Part shown: piece by piece, positions 56,472 to 64,000 of the stretch | How the letters are laid out: each line of letters starts with the position of its first letter | Position numbering within the stretch: position 1 is the stretch's first letter | Source: Flavobacterium fryxellicola | GTDB lineage: Bacteria > Bacteroidota > Bacteroidia > Flavobacteriales > Flavobacteriaceae | Assembly: GCF_900143245.1 (NCBI RefSeq) | Contig: NZ_FRDK01000006.1 | Span: 155,398-219,397, forward strand | DNA length: 64,000 nucleotides | Reading direction: 5' to 3' | Made by a program: the position numbers and the translations under genes | Notes under the pieces: generated by a model | The model's input: the letters and a program-made list of their open reading frames with translations, nothing else | Database searches by the model: none | What the model was told of the DNA's origin: nothing

Positions 56472-58881
56472 ATTTTAAATATTTCAAAACATCTGTTTTT
56501 GTTGCTTGATAGGCTCTTAACAAAACAATGATTAACGTTAAAACCAATAATATTATAAAGCCAAAAAGGAATGGAAACAAGGTCATTTCAATTCTAAAAG
56601 CAAAATTCTCAAGCCACATATTCAATAAATAATAGGTGGGAAACAAAGCAATTAAAAACCCAATGACACAATACAAAACATACTGTTTAGAGAGTTCTTT
56701 CAATAATAAATTGGTTTCTGCTCCAAGCGTTTTTCTGATTGCAATTTCTTTCATGCGTCTTTGAATTGAATACGAAGCCAAGGCGAATAACCCGAAAAGA
56801 GCGATTAGAATTACCACTACATTCAACAATGAAAATAGATTCTTTTGCTTCACATACGATTCATAAGTTCTTGCATATTGTTTATCGACAAAATCATATT
56901 TAAAAGGATACTCAGTATCCATTTTTGTCCATAATTTTTCGATATCGGTAATTGTATTTTCAATATTATCCAATTTTAGTTTTACGAAAACCTTATTGAT
57001 ATTTTGAGCAATATCTACCGTTTTAAGATGATAGAAATACATCCCTGACACCTCAACTTCAGGACTTAATAAATTAAAATCTTTTACAACTCCTATGATT
57101 TTTAATTTTCGTTCTTTGATAATTAGTTCTTTTCCTATAGGCTCTTTCATGTTCATCAATTTTTGTGCTGTTTCATTAATCACCACAGAAGTAATAGTAT
57201 CCGAAGCATGTTGCTGATCAAGAGACCTTCCTTTAACTACTTCTATTTTCATCATTTCGAACATACCAAAATCAACTGCAATTGTCCGTGCTTTAAAAAG
57301 TTCATCATTGTACAATACACCTCCTAATGAATCATCTGAACCATCAAATGAAATCAATCCTGTAGAAGCTTGTTCTACACCTTTTATTTTAGCCAGTTCT
57401 TGTTTTATTGTACTGTATTTGTTGTAGATATTTTGCCCTACGTTTTCCACTTCATAATCCGAATCCGGAAAATTCAAATTAATTTCCATCACTTGATCTC
57501 CTTTAAAACCTAAATCTTTATTGGTTAGATAATCGATTTGCTGATACACAATATAAGAACCAACAATAAAGAAAGTAGCAACTGTAAACTGGAAAATCAA
57601 CATTCCGTTACGCAACCAGATTCCGTTTTTACTTCTTCCAAAATTGCCTTTGAGAACTTTTAAAGTTTCGAAATTAGCAACGTAAACGGCTGGAAGTATT
57701 CCTGCTACCAAAACTGTAATACAGAAAATCAGAATTAATTGCAGATAAAACTGACTACCAATTATTCGTAAACTCTTATTTAAAAAATCATTGTAATACG
57801 GCAAAGTCAACTCAACAATAACTAATGCTAGTAAAATCGAAAACAAACTTATTAGAGCAGTTTCAAAAATAAATTGAATAACAATAGTACCTTTTGAAGC
57901 CCCCACAACTTTTCGAACACCAACTTCTTTAGCACGTTTAACCGCATTCGCTGTAGCCAAATTAATATAATTTACAATCGAAAGAATGAGAATTAAAACA
58001 GATAACCCAACCATAATCAACAAAAACTGATAATTCCCTCTCCCTTCTGGATATCCATCTGTAATAGAATGTAATCTCGCATTTGAAAGTGGCTCTATAA
58101 CTACATTAAAATGACCCATTTTCTTAGCCATTTCTTCTAAAGTAAAACCTTCTTCCTGAGCAATTCTCCGAACAAAATCTTGATTATAAGTTTTCTCTAA
58201 ACTCTTTCGAGTATTCTCAATTTTTGATGGATCTTTAATTTTAAGAAGTAGCTTGAATATAAAAGGTCCTGTCGTATTTTCACTTTTGAACTGCGTCATT
58301 TTATTCATTATAACATCTGGAGCAATTGAAGAGTTCCCTGGAATATGATACACAGCGCGCACTATAAACATTTGATCCAAACATGTTATTTGTTTACCAA
58401 TCGGATTTTCGTCACCAAAAACTCGTTTAACAATCACATCTGAAATAGCAACACTTGAATCATCTTTTAATGCCGAAACCTCATCTCCCTTAATAATTTC
58501 AAATGGAAAAAGAGAAAAGAAATCAGGCTCAACATTAATAATTTTATTAACTATTTCTTTCTTGCCTTTGTAGATAATTTTATCCTTTTGATACCAGCTG
58601 TCAGCATAAACTACCTTTTCTACATTAGTATCTTTATCTAAAATAGGTTTTAGGAATAAAGCACAATCTGAAAAAACTGGCATTCCTATTAACTGCACTA
58701 AAACCTGATACACATTGTCTTTTTCGGGATTCCAAGCATCATAACTTTGTTCTTCATTCCAATACAGTAATGCGAAAATTAATCCTGAAATTCCAATGGC
58801 CAATCCAAAAATATTCAAGGCAGAAAATAGCTTATTATTTCTGAGGTGGTATAAAAATATAGTTATCCAATTTTTTAGCAT
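56464..58881 (-). CDS. MacB/FtsX-type ABC transporter permease
   Basis: An 805-residue permease with an 8-helix double FtsX layout: first helix at about 20-45, a large periplasmic MacB_PCD domain, four central helices (about 275-430), a second periplasmic part, and three C-terminal helices. FtsX signatures VKRAKEVGVRKVVGASKGTIV and RRMKEIAIRKTLGAETN, partly quoted, precede both helix sets. It works with the ATPase encoded 4 bases upstream and the adaptor to export peptides, drugs or lipids through TolC. Confidence 0.9.
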   Translation of the reverse strand: MLKNWITIFLYHLRNNKLFSALNIFGLAIGISGLIFALLYWNEEQSYDAWNPEKDNVYQVLVQLIGMPVFSDCALFLKPILDKDTNVEKVVYADSWYQKDKIIYKGKKEIVNKIINVEPDFFSLFPFEIIKGDEVSALKDDSSVAISDVIVKRVFGDENPIGKQITCLDQMFIVRAVYHIPGNSSIAPDVIMNKMTQFKSENTTGPFIFKLLLKIKDPSKIENTRKSLEKTYNQDFVRRIAQEEGFTLEEMAKKMGHFNVVIEPLSNARLHSITDGYPEGRGNYQFLLIMVGLSVLILILSIVNYINLATANAVKRAKEVGVRKVVGASKGTIVIQFIFETALISLFSILLALVIVELTLPYYNDFLNKSLRIIGSQFYLQLILIFCITVLVAGILPAVYVANFETLKVLKGNFGRSKNGIWLRNGMLIFQFTVATFFIVGSYIVYQQIDYLTNKDLGFKGDQVMEINLNFPDSDYEVENVGQNIYNKYSTIKQELAKIKGVEQASTGLISFDGSDDSLGGVLYNDELFKARTIAVDFGMFEMMKIEVVKGRSLDQQHASDTITSVVINETAQKLMNMKEPIGKELIIKERKLKIIGVVKDFNLLSPEVEVSGMYFYHLKTVDIAQNINKVFVKLKLDNIENTITDIEKLWTKMDTEYPFKYDFVDKQYARTYESYVKQKNLFSLLNVVVILIALFGLFALASYSIQRRMKEIAIRKTLGAETNLLLKELSKQYVLYCVIGFLIALFPTYYLLNMWLENFAFRIEMTLFPFLFGFIILLVLTLIIVLLRAYQATKTDVLKYLKYE

Positions 58882-58885
58882 GATT

Positions 58886-59599
58886 TTAGTATTTAGATTC
58901 CGTTCCTAATATATCCACGTTCCTGTTATTAACTTTTTCTGAAAGTATCATTCCATCTTTCATCAAAATGGTTTTTTGAGAAAAAGAAGCATCATAATCA
59001 GAGTGCGTTACCATTAATATTGTGGCTCCATTGGCATGTAAATCAGTTAAAAGTTCCATTACTTCATTTCCATTTTTGCTGTCCAGATTTCCTGTTGGTT
59101 CATCGGCAAGAATAATTTTTGGATCAATAATTAAGGCTCTTGCCACGGCTACACGTTGTTGTTGTCCTCCGGAAAGCTGTTGTGGATAATGTTTTAATCG
59201 GTGGGAAATTCCTAATTTATCAGCTATTGTTTCTACTTTTTTCTTCCTTTCAGCCGAAGAAACGTTATTGTAAATCAACGGCAATTCAATATTATCATAA
59301 ACCGACAATTCGTCAATCAAATTGAAATTCTGAAAAATAAAGCCAATATTTTCTTTTCTGGCTTTCGATTTTTCTTTTTCTTTCAGCCCAATAATTTCTT
59401 GATTGAGCAACTTATAACTTCCGCTCGAAGCGTTATCCAGCAATCCAATAATATTTAATAAAGTGGACTTTCCACTTCCCGAAGGCCCCATAATTGAAAC
59501 AAAATCACCTTGGTTTATGGTAAGTGAAACTTCACTCAATGCCATTGTTTCCACTTCTTCGGTTCTAAATACTTTTGAAAGATTTTTAATTTGAATCAT
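58886..59599 (-). CDS. ABC transporter ATP-binding protein, MacB/LolD type
   Basis: A 237-residue ATPase with Walker A GPSGSGKS (38-45), signature LSGGQQQR (142-149) and Walker B ILADEPTGNLD. The Q-loop (FIFQNFNLI) and the switch histidine (VTHSD) are present. It energises the MacB-like permease. Confidence 0.93.
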   Translation of the reverse strand: MIQIKNLSKVFRTEEVETMALSEVSLTINQGDFVSIMGPSGSGKSTLLNIIGLLDNASSGSYKLLNQEIIGLKEKEKSKARKENIGFIFQNFNLIDELSVYDNIELPLIYNNVSSAERKKKVETIADKLGISHRLKHYPQQLSGGQQQRVAVARALIIDPKIILADEPTGNLDSKNGNEVMELLTDLHANGATILMVTHSDYDASFSQKTILMKDGMILSEKVNNRNVDILGTESKY

Positions 59600-59637
59600 A
59601 CTATTATTCGTTTTTTGATTGATGATATTTGTTTATT

Positions 59638-59700
59638 TCTCTTTATTCTTTATTATTTACTCTTTACTCTTGCTTCTTTCCTCTAAGCTCTTTTTCTTTA
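59638..59700. repeat. CTTT-rich low-complexity spacer
   Basis: Between the adaptor and ATPase genes lies a run of TTATTC/TTTACTC/CTCTTT blocks, almost purely pyrimidine on the plus strand. It looks like replication-slippage sequence and has no ORF. Confidence 0.5.
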
Positions 59701-60936
59701 TTCTAAATTCAAAATCTCGACTTCTTTGTAATCTTTATAGGATGAAGTGATCACTTTTTCGCCCGCTTTTAAACCGCTGAGAACTTCATAATACAAAGGG
59801 TTTTCTCGCCCCAATTTGATTGCTTTTCTCTCTGCTTTGTTACCATTGACAACAAAAATCCATTTTCCGCTAGTTTCTTCGTTAAAGCTACCTTTCGAAA
59901 GCACTAAGGTCTTGGTTTTTTCTGAAAGGTTTAATTTTACGCCAAAACTCAATCCTTGTTTTAGATCTAATTTTTCAGAAGAAACAAAATCCAATTCTAC
60001 TTGAAATCGTCCGTTTTTAATTTCCGGAATTACTTTAGTTATTTGAACTTCTATGGATTTGTTTTCAAAATCTACTGCTCCTTTTTGTTGCGCTACAATT
60101 TTATCCAAATAAAATTCATCAATGTCAGCTATCAATTTATAGCCTTTTCTGTCATCAATAGAACCAATACTTGTATTTTGAACATAGGTTTTCCCGAGTA
60201 TAGGTTCAAAGGAAGAAAGTCTTCCAGAAATTGGTGCTGTGATAAGGAAATTCTTTTTATTCATTCTCAAAATATCCAAACTTTTATTCATGAAACCAAT
60301 AGATTGATTCAATTGTCCTATCTGTACTTGATTGGCTAATTTCTCTTTTTTGACACTTTTTTTGATGATGTTCATGCGCTCTTTTTGAAAACGATAATTT
60401 TCTTGGGTGTTTTCCCATTCATTTTTAGAAAGTATTTCTTTGTCAAAAAGTTTTTGGTTCAATTCGAATAAGTTTTTGCCGTCCAGATAATCGTGTTCTA
60501 TACCAATCAAGTCTTTTTCTAAATACAATTCCTGATTTCTCAAATCGAGTTTGGCTTTATCCAAATTATTAATTTGTTCAATAATTGCTGTTTCCTGTTG
60601 CATATATGCCAGCTCTGCATTAGGATTGTACAATCTTGCAAGAGGTTGTCCCTTTGTAACCATGTCGCCGTTTTCGACAAATATTTCCTGAACGGCTCCA
60701 CCTTCAATGATATTCACTAACATTGAATGTAAAGGAACTGCTTTCGCTTGAAAAGACATAAAATCCTCGAAAAAATTATTTTCAACGGTCTTAATTGTAA
60801 TTTCAGCTCTTTTTACGTTCACACTTCTTTTTTTGGTAGCAGATGTAAAAACAAAATACCCAAAGAGTAAGATAATTGGCAAAGCCAGTAAAAGATACTT
60901 ATTTTTGTTAGTTTTACGTACGATTTTGGTGTCCAT
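59698..60936 (-). CDS. Efflux periplasmic adaptor (membrane fusion protein, MacA/HlyD type)
   Basis: A 412-residue adaptor anchored by an N-terminal helix (about 15-31). Lipoyl/barrel-sandwich halves flank a coiled-coil hairpin (about 110-220, with NNLDKAKLDLRNQELYLEK), and the C-terminal part ends GLKAGEKVITSSYKDYKEVEIL. It joins the MacB-like pump to TolC. First gene of the operon, divergent from the regulator at 61118. Confidence 0.88.
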   Translation of the reverse strand: MDTKIVRKTNKNKYLLLALPIILLFGYFVFTSATKKRSVNVKRAEITIKTVENNFFEDFMSFQAKAVPLHSMLVNIIEGGAVQEIFVENGDMVTKGQPLARLYNPNAELAYMQQETAIIEQINNLDKAKLDLRNQELYLEKDLIGIEHDYLDGKNLFELNQKLFDKEILSKNEWENTQENYRFQKERMNIIKKSVKKEKLANQVQIGQLNQSIGFMNKSLDILRMNKKNFLITAPISGRLSSFEPILGKTYVQNTSIGSIDDRKGYKLIADIDEFYLDKIVAQQKGAVDFENKSIEVQITKVIPEIKNGRFQVELDFVSSEKLDLKQGLSFGVKLNLSEKTKTLVLSKGSFNEETSGKWIFVVNGNKAERKAIKLGRENPLYYEVLSGLKAGEKVITSSYKDYKEVEILNLE

Positions 60937-60959
60937 TGTTTATTATTTATATAGTCTAT

Positions 60960-60976
60960 TAGGATAATCGTACCAG
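60960..60976 (-). promoter_or_regulatory. Possible sigma-54 -24/-12 promoter of efflux operon
   Basis: On the minus strand CTGGTACGATTATCCTA matches the -24 part of the YTGGCACG consensus (one mismatch), but the -12 part, TCCT where TTGC is expected, fits poorly. It lies about 24 bases before the adaptor ATG, and the operator pair lies 60-110 bases further up. Confidence 0.35.
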
Positions 60977-61036
60977 AAAATTAAAAACTATAATAATTTC
61001 ATTATCAGAGCTTTAATTTCGATAAAATTTACAAGG

Positions 61037-61052
61037 TGTCCATAATTGAACA
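61037..61052. promoter_or_regulatory. Operator-like palindrome 1, TGTCC-N6-GAACA
   Basis: TGTCCATAATTGAACA, extended to GTGTCC...GAACAC at 61036-61053. Half sites are near inverted repeats. Paired with 61058-61073. Confidence 0.55.
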
Positions 61053-61057
61053 CTAAT

Positions 61058-61073
61058 TGTCCGAAACCGAACA
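61058..61073. promoter_or_regulatory. Operator-like palindrome 2, TGTCC-N6-GAACA
   Basis: TGTCCGAAACCGAACA. Its centre is 21 bases from that of the first palindrome, two helical turns, which is the usual layout for an enhancer bound by a dimer pair of an NtrC-type activator. Confidence 0.6.
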
Positions 61074-61117
61074 ATGATTCCGTTTTCTGAATAAAAAAAT
61101 ACAGCTATTACGTTATA

Positions 61118-62461
61118 ATGAAAAAGTTCAACGCCTCCATATTAGTCATAGACGATCAAGAAGATATTCTTTTTGCGTCGAAAATTTTACTTAAAAAGCA
61201 CTTTGAAAATATTTATACGCTTAATAATCCTAAAAATGTTGTCGGGCTATTATCACAAAATAATATTGATGTTGTTTTGCTCGATATGAATTATAGAATA
61301 GGGTTTGACGACGGCAGAGAAGGTTTGTATTTATTAAAAGAAATAAAAACCCTTTCGCCAAAAACGGTCGTTATTTTGATGACCGCTTTTGGTAAAGTAG
61401 AAACGGCTGTAGAAGGTTTAAAAGCAGGTGCTTTTGATTATGTTTTGAAACCTTGGGAAAATGAAAAATTGCTTAGCGTTGTAAAACAAGCTGTTGACAA
61501 AAGCCGGAAAGAGCAAAAGAAATCAAATAATATCGAGATTGTAGACGATTTTTTTGTTGGTAATTCAGAGGTTATAAAAAAAGCTTATTCTCTGGCCGAT
61601 AAAGTGGCCAAAACCGATGCCAATGTGTTAATACTTGGCGAGAACGGAACGGGTAAATTTGTGTTGTCACATCATATCCATCTGCAATCAGAGCGAAAAA
61701 ACAGTCCTTTTATTCACGTTGATTTGGGTTCTTTAAATTCTAATATTTTTGAAAGCGAATTATTTGGTTATGCTAAGGGCGCATTTACTGATGCTAAAGT
61801 TGATACGCCAGGGCGTATTGAAATGGCTCAAAACGGCACTATTTTTTTGGATGAAATAGGAAACGTACCATTGCATTTACAATCTAAACTCTTGCAGATA
61901 ATTCAAACCAAAGTGGTAACCCGATTAGGAGAATCAAAAGCAAGACCGCTGAATGTTCGCATTATTACAGCCACCAACCTGAATTTGAAACAAGAAGTTA
62001 CAGATAAGAATTTCCGTGAAGATTTGTATTATCGCATCAATACTATGGAAATCGTGTTGCCTCCATTGCGCTCGCGAATCGAAGATAAAATTCCTTTGGC
62101 GCAGTATCTTTTGCAAAAAATGATGACAAAATACGGACGAGACGAAATTACTTTTGACGAAAAAGCATTGGAACAAATAGCAAATCATGCTTGGAATGGA
62201 AATATCCGTGAATTGGAAAACCGAATAGAGCGTGCAGTGATTCTTTGTGAGAACAATTACATTACTGTTTCGGATTTAGATTTAGAGCAAATAACCATTT
62301 ACGAAGAAAGCCAAGATGACATTCAACTTTCGGCTGTCGAAAAAACAGCTATCGAAAAAATATTGTTAAAGAATAATAACAACATTAGTAAAACCGCTGA
62401 GGAATTGGGATTGTCCAGAGGCGCATTATACCGACGTTTAGAAAAATATAACATCAAATAA
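61118..62461 (+). CDS. NtrC-family sigma-54 response regulator
   Basis: A 447-residue regulator. The receiver (1-125) has D12/D13, phosphorylation site D56, T89 and K111. The AAA+ domain (about 145-380) has Walker A GENGTGKF (174-181), the sigma-54 contact loop as GAFTDA (221-226, where GAFTGA is canonical; GAFTDA is common in this phylum) and Walker B TIFLDEIGN. A Fis-type helix-turn-helix ends the protein (ISKTAEELGLSRGALYRRLEKY). It likely activates the divergent efflux operon through the palindromes in between. Confidence 0.92.
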   Translation: MKKFNASILVIDDQEDILFASKILLKKHFENIYTLNNPKNVVGLLSQNNIDVVLLDMNYRIGFDDGREGLYLLKEIKTLSPKTVVILMTAFGKVETAVEGLKAGAFDYVLKPWENEKLLSVVKQAVDKSRKEQKKSNNIEIVDDFFVGNSEVIKKAYSLADKVAKTDANVLILGENGTGKFVLSHHIHLQSERKNSPFIHVDLGSLNSNIFESELFGYAKGAFTDAKVDTPGRIEMAQNGTIFLDEIGNVPLHLQSKLLQIIQTKVVTRLGESKARPLNVRIITATNLNLKQEVTDKNFREDLYYRINTMEIVLPPLRSRIEDKIPLAQYLLQKMMTKYGRDEITFDEKALEQIANHAWNGNIRELENRIERAVILCENNYITVSDLDLEQITIYEESQDDIQLSAVEKTAIEKILLKNNNNISKTAEELGLSRGALYRRLEKYNIK

Positions 62462-62462
62462 T

Positions 62463-63797
62463 ATGGTTAAATTATTGAAAATCTACCAACTCCTTTTTCT
62501 TAGATTAATTATTATTCTTTCCGTTGCTGGGATTTCAATATTCATTTTTCAAAAAGGATTGATGTTCACAGCAGTATTTGGTCTTTTTATGATTTTCTTA
62601 CTTACAGTTGAAATGTATTTTTATGTTAAAAATGCCTTTCTACTTTACGACAGAACAATTGCTTCCATTTTGCAAAATGATTTCACCTCAGATTTTTCCA
62701 AACATAAATCGTATCAAAATTATTCCAATTTATTCAAGTTGTATGAAAAACTAAAAAGTAAAGAAAACGATCACGTTTCAAAAGATATAGTGTATCGTTC
62801 TATTCTAAATAATATCGAAACTGGAATTATTATTCTGCAAAAGGAAGAAAATGAATGGAATATTTTTTTGATGAATGACTTTTTTTCTAAACATTTTGAT
62901 GTACCTAAAGTCTCCAAATGGAAGTATCTAAAAAATCATTTGTCTTCCTTATGTGAAATTATTGAACAGCAGGATTTTAAAGAAATTAAAACGTCACTAG
63001 AAATACGTGTTAATATGCAAGACACGCAAACTTTTGTGCTGCAGACTTCGAGAAGTGAAATTTTCAACCAAGATTATTTCATCGTTTTACTAGATTCAAT
63101 TCAGAATGTAATAGAGAAGAAAGAGAAAGAAGCATGGGTCAATCTAATGAAGGTGATTTCTCATGAGCTTTTGAATTCAATTACTCCTATTCGGTCACTA
63201 TCACAGAATTTACAGGAATTGGTACAGGAGGAAACCATTTCATCAGAAGATTTAGATGACGTGAAAAGCAGTGTTGCCGCAATGTTGAGACGAAGTGACC
63301 ACTTGCAGCAATTTGTGGAAAGTTATCGAAAACTGGCCATGTTGCCTTCACCAAAAAAACAAGTAATTGAACTATCAAAATGGATTGACAACAGTTGTCA
63401 AATCATGAATCCATTATTTAAAAAGGAACAAATAGAAGTCATAAACACGATTACTTTCGACCGCAGACTCCATATTGACCCGCAACAGATGGAGCAAGTG
63501 TTGATCAATCTTTTGACAAATTGCATTCATGCCTTGACAGATACAGAAAAAAAACAGATTGTTATTTCGGCAGAAGTCAAAGAAAAGAGAATTTTTATCA
63601 TGATTTCCGATAATGGAAAAGGCATCGAAAAAGAAATAGAAAGTAAAATATTCTTGCCATTTTTCACCACTCGCAAAGAAGGTGCCGGAATTGGCTTGAC
63701 TTTGTCCAAAAGCATTATAGAAGCTCATGGCGGCTATTTGGCGCATAAAAATGATGATAGAAAAACCACTTTTGTGATTTGTTTAGTTGATAATTAA
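62463..63797 (+). CDS. Membrane sensor histidine kinase, partner of NtrC regulator
   Basis: A 444-residue kinase. Two N-terminal helices (about 10-30 and 34-58), a PAS-like region (about 105-215), the H box VISHELLNSITPIRSL with H234, N box INLLTNCIHAL, G1 SDNGKGI and G2 GAGIGLTLSKSIIEAHGG. It starts 1 base after the regulator stop, so they form one two-component pair. The signal is unknown; pump substrates or envelope stress are plausible. Confidence 0.92.
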   Translation: MVKLLKIYQLLFLRLIIILSVAGISIFIFQKGLMFTAVFGLFMIFLLTVEMYFYVKNAFLLYDRTIASILQNDFTSDFSKHKSYQNYSNLFKLYEKLKSKENDHVSKDIVYRSILNNIETGIIILQKEENEWNIFLMNDFFSKHFDVPKVSKWKYLKNHLSSLCEIIEQQDFKEIKTSLEIRVNMQDTQTFVLQTSRSEIFNQDYFIVLLDSIQNVIEKKEKEAWVNLMKVISHELLNSITPIRSLSQNLQELVQEETISSEDLDDVKSSVAAMLRRSDHLQQFVESYRKLAMLPSPKKQVIELSKWIDNSCQIMNPLFKKEQIEVINTITFDRRLHIDPQQMEQVLINLLTNCIHALTDTEKKQIVISAEVKEKRIFIMISDNGKGIEKEIESKIFLPFFTTRKEGAGIGLTLSKSIIEAHGGYLAHKNDDRKTTFVICLVDN

Positions 63798-64000
63798 GTA
63801 ATCCTAAAAAGAGAAAAAAAATGTAGGGGTAAAAAAACATTATTGTTATTGGATTATTTCTTAGGACCTTACGCAATTCGAACCTGCCATTATAGCAATC
63901 AATGGGGATCAATCCTAAAAGTTGGGGAGGAATTGAAGATTTCTTAACTTAGCTGCCAAAATAACAAGCTTTGGAAAATTACATAGATCTCTTAAAACTT

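Noticed and set aside
61118..62461. GAFTDA taken as a broken sigma-54 contact loop
   Set aside because: This variant is common in NtrC-type proteins of Bacteroidota, and all other motifs are intact.

Overview
The window looks like a piece of a Flavobacterium-type chromosome (Bacteroidota, Flavobacteriaceae). The DNA is AT-rich, start codons mostly lack a Shine-Dalgarno sequence, several upstream regions carry the Bacteroidota -7 element TAnnTTTG, and the gene content is typical of the group: fused E1 of the branched-chain keto acid dehydrogenase, DUF2911, DUF6155, class II ketol-acid reductoisomerase, and a SUI1-family protein. This is judged from the sequence and family knowledge only; no database search was run.

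Layout. (1) 1-4881, minus strand: cytochrome c (cut by the window edge), sugar isomerase/epimerase, Gfo/Idh/MocA dehydrogenase, GMC flavoprotein and its Tat-exported small subunit, together a probable 3-keto-glycoside oxidation unit. (2) 5339-10421, minus: ATP-grasp-like protein, class I glutamine amidotransferase, YbdK/GCS2 carboxylate-amine ligase, a second ATP-grasp enzyme and an esterase, a candidate amide-bond-forming biosynthetic operon. (3) 10718-16953: household genes (thioesterase, MscS channel, DUF3817, DUF6155, two helicases). (4) 17019-18433: an accessory stretch with two tiny membrane ORFs and several intergenic repeats. (5) 18434-24029: LOG protein, Bcr/CflA-type MFS pump, DUF2911 protein, then a cNMP/CBS/DUF294 signalling protein paired with a DnaQ-like protein that has lost key residues. 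(6) 24038-29680, minus: phosphopantetheinyl transferase, acyl carrier protein, ketosynthase, dehydratase, type III polyketide synthase, methyltransferase and flavoprotein, a compact lipid/polyketide cluster. (7) 29785-32418: YhhN-like membrane protein and acetyl-CoA synthetase. (8) 32946-40913, minus: leuA-leuB-ilvD-ilvB-ilvN-ilvC, with a divergent Bacteroidota protein of unknown role at 41062. (9) 43075-52669: small membrane peptide, fused E1 of branched-chain keto acid dehydrogenase, 2OG-Fe(II) oxygenase, SUI1, nucleoside phosphorylase, GNAT, solute-binding-like protein, transglutaminase-like protein, acyl-CoA dehydrogenase. (10) 53030-54703: a flavin monooxygenase with an N-terminal DnaJ-type zinc motif, preceded by a strong promoter and a leader, and apparently acquired. 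(11) 55170-63797: a MacAB-TolC-like efflux operon divergent from its likely sigma-54 two-component regulators, with two matching palindromes between them.

The best candidates for undescribed systems are the type III PKS cluster with its own mini fatty-acid set, the amidoligase operon, and the zinc-ribbon monooxygenase with its leader. The operator pair at 61037-61073 is the clearest regulatory signal. No rRNA, intact tRNA, CRISPR array, transposase or integrase was seen.
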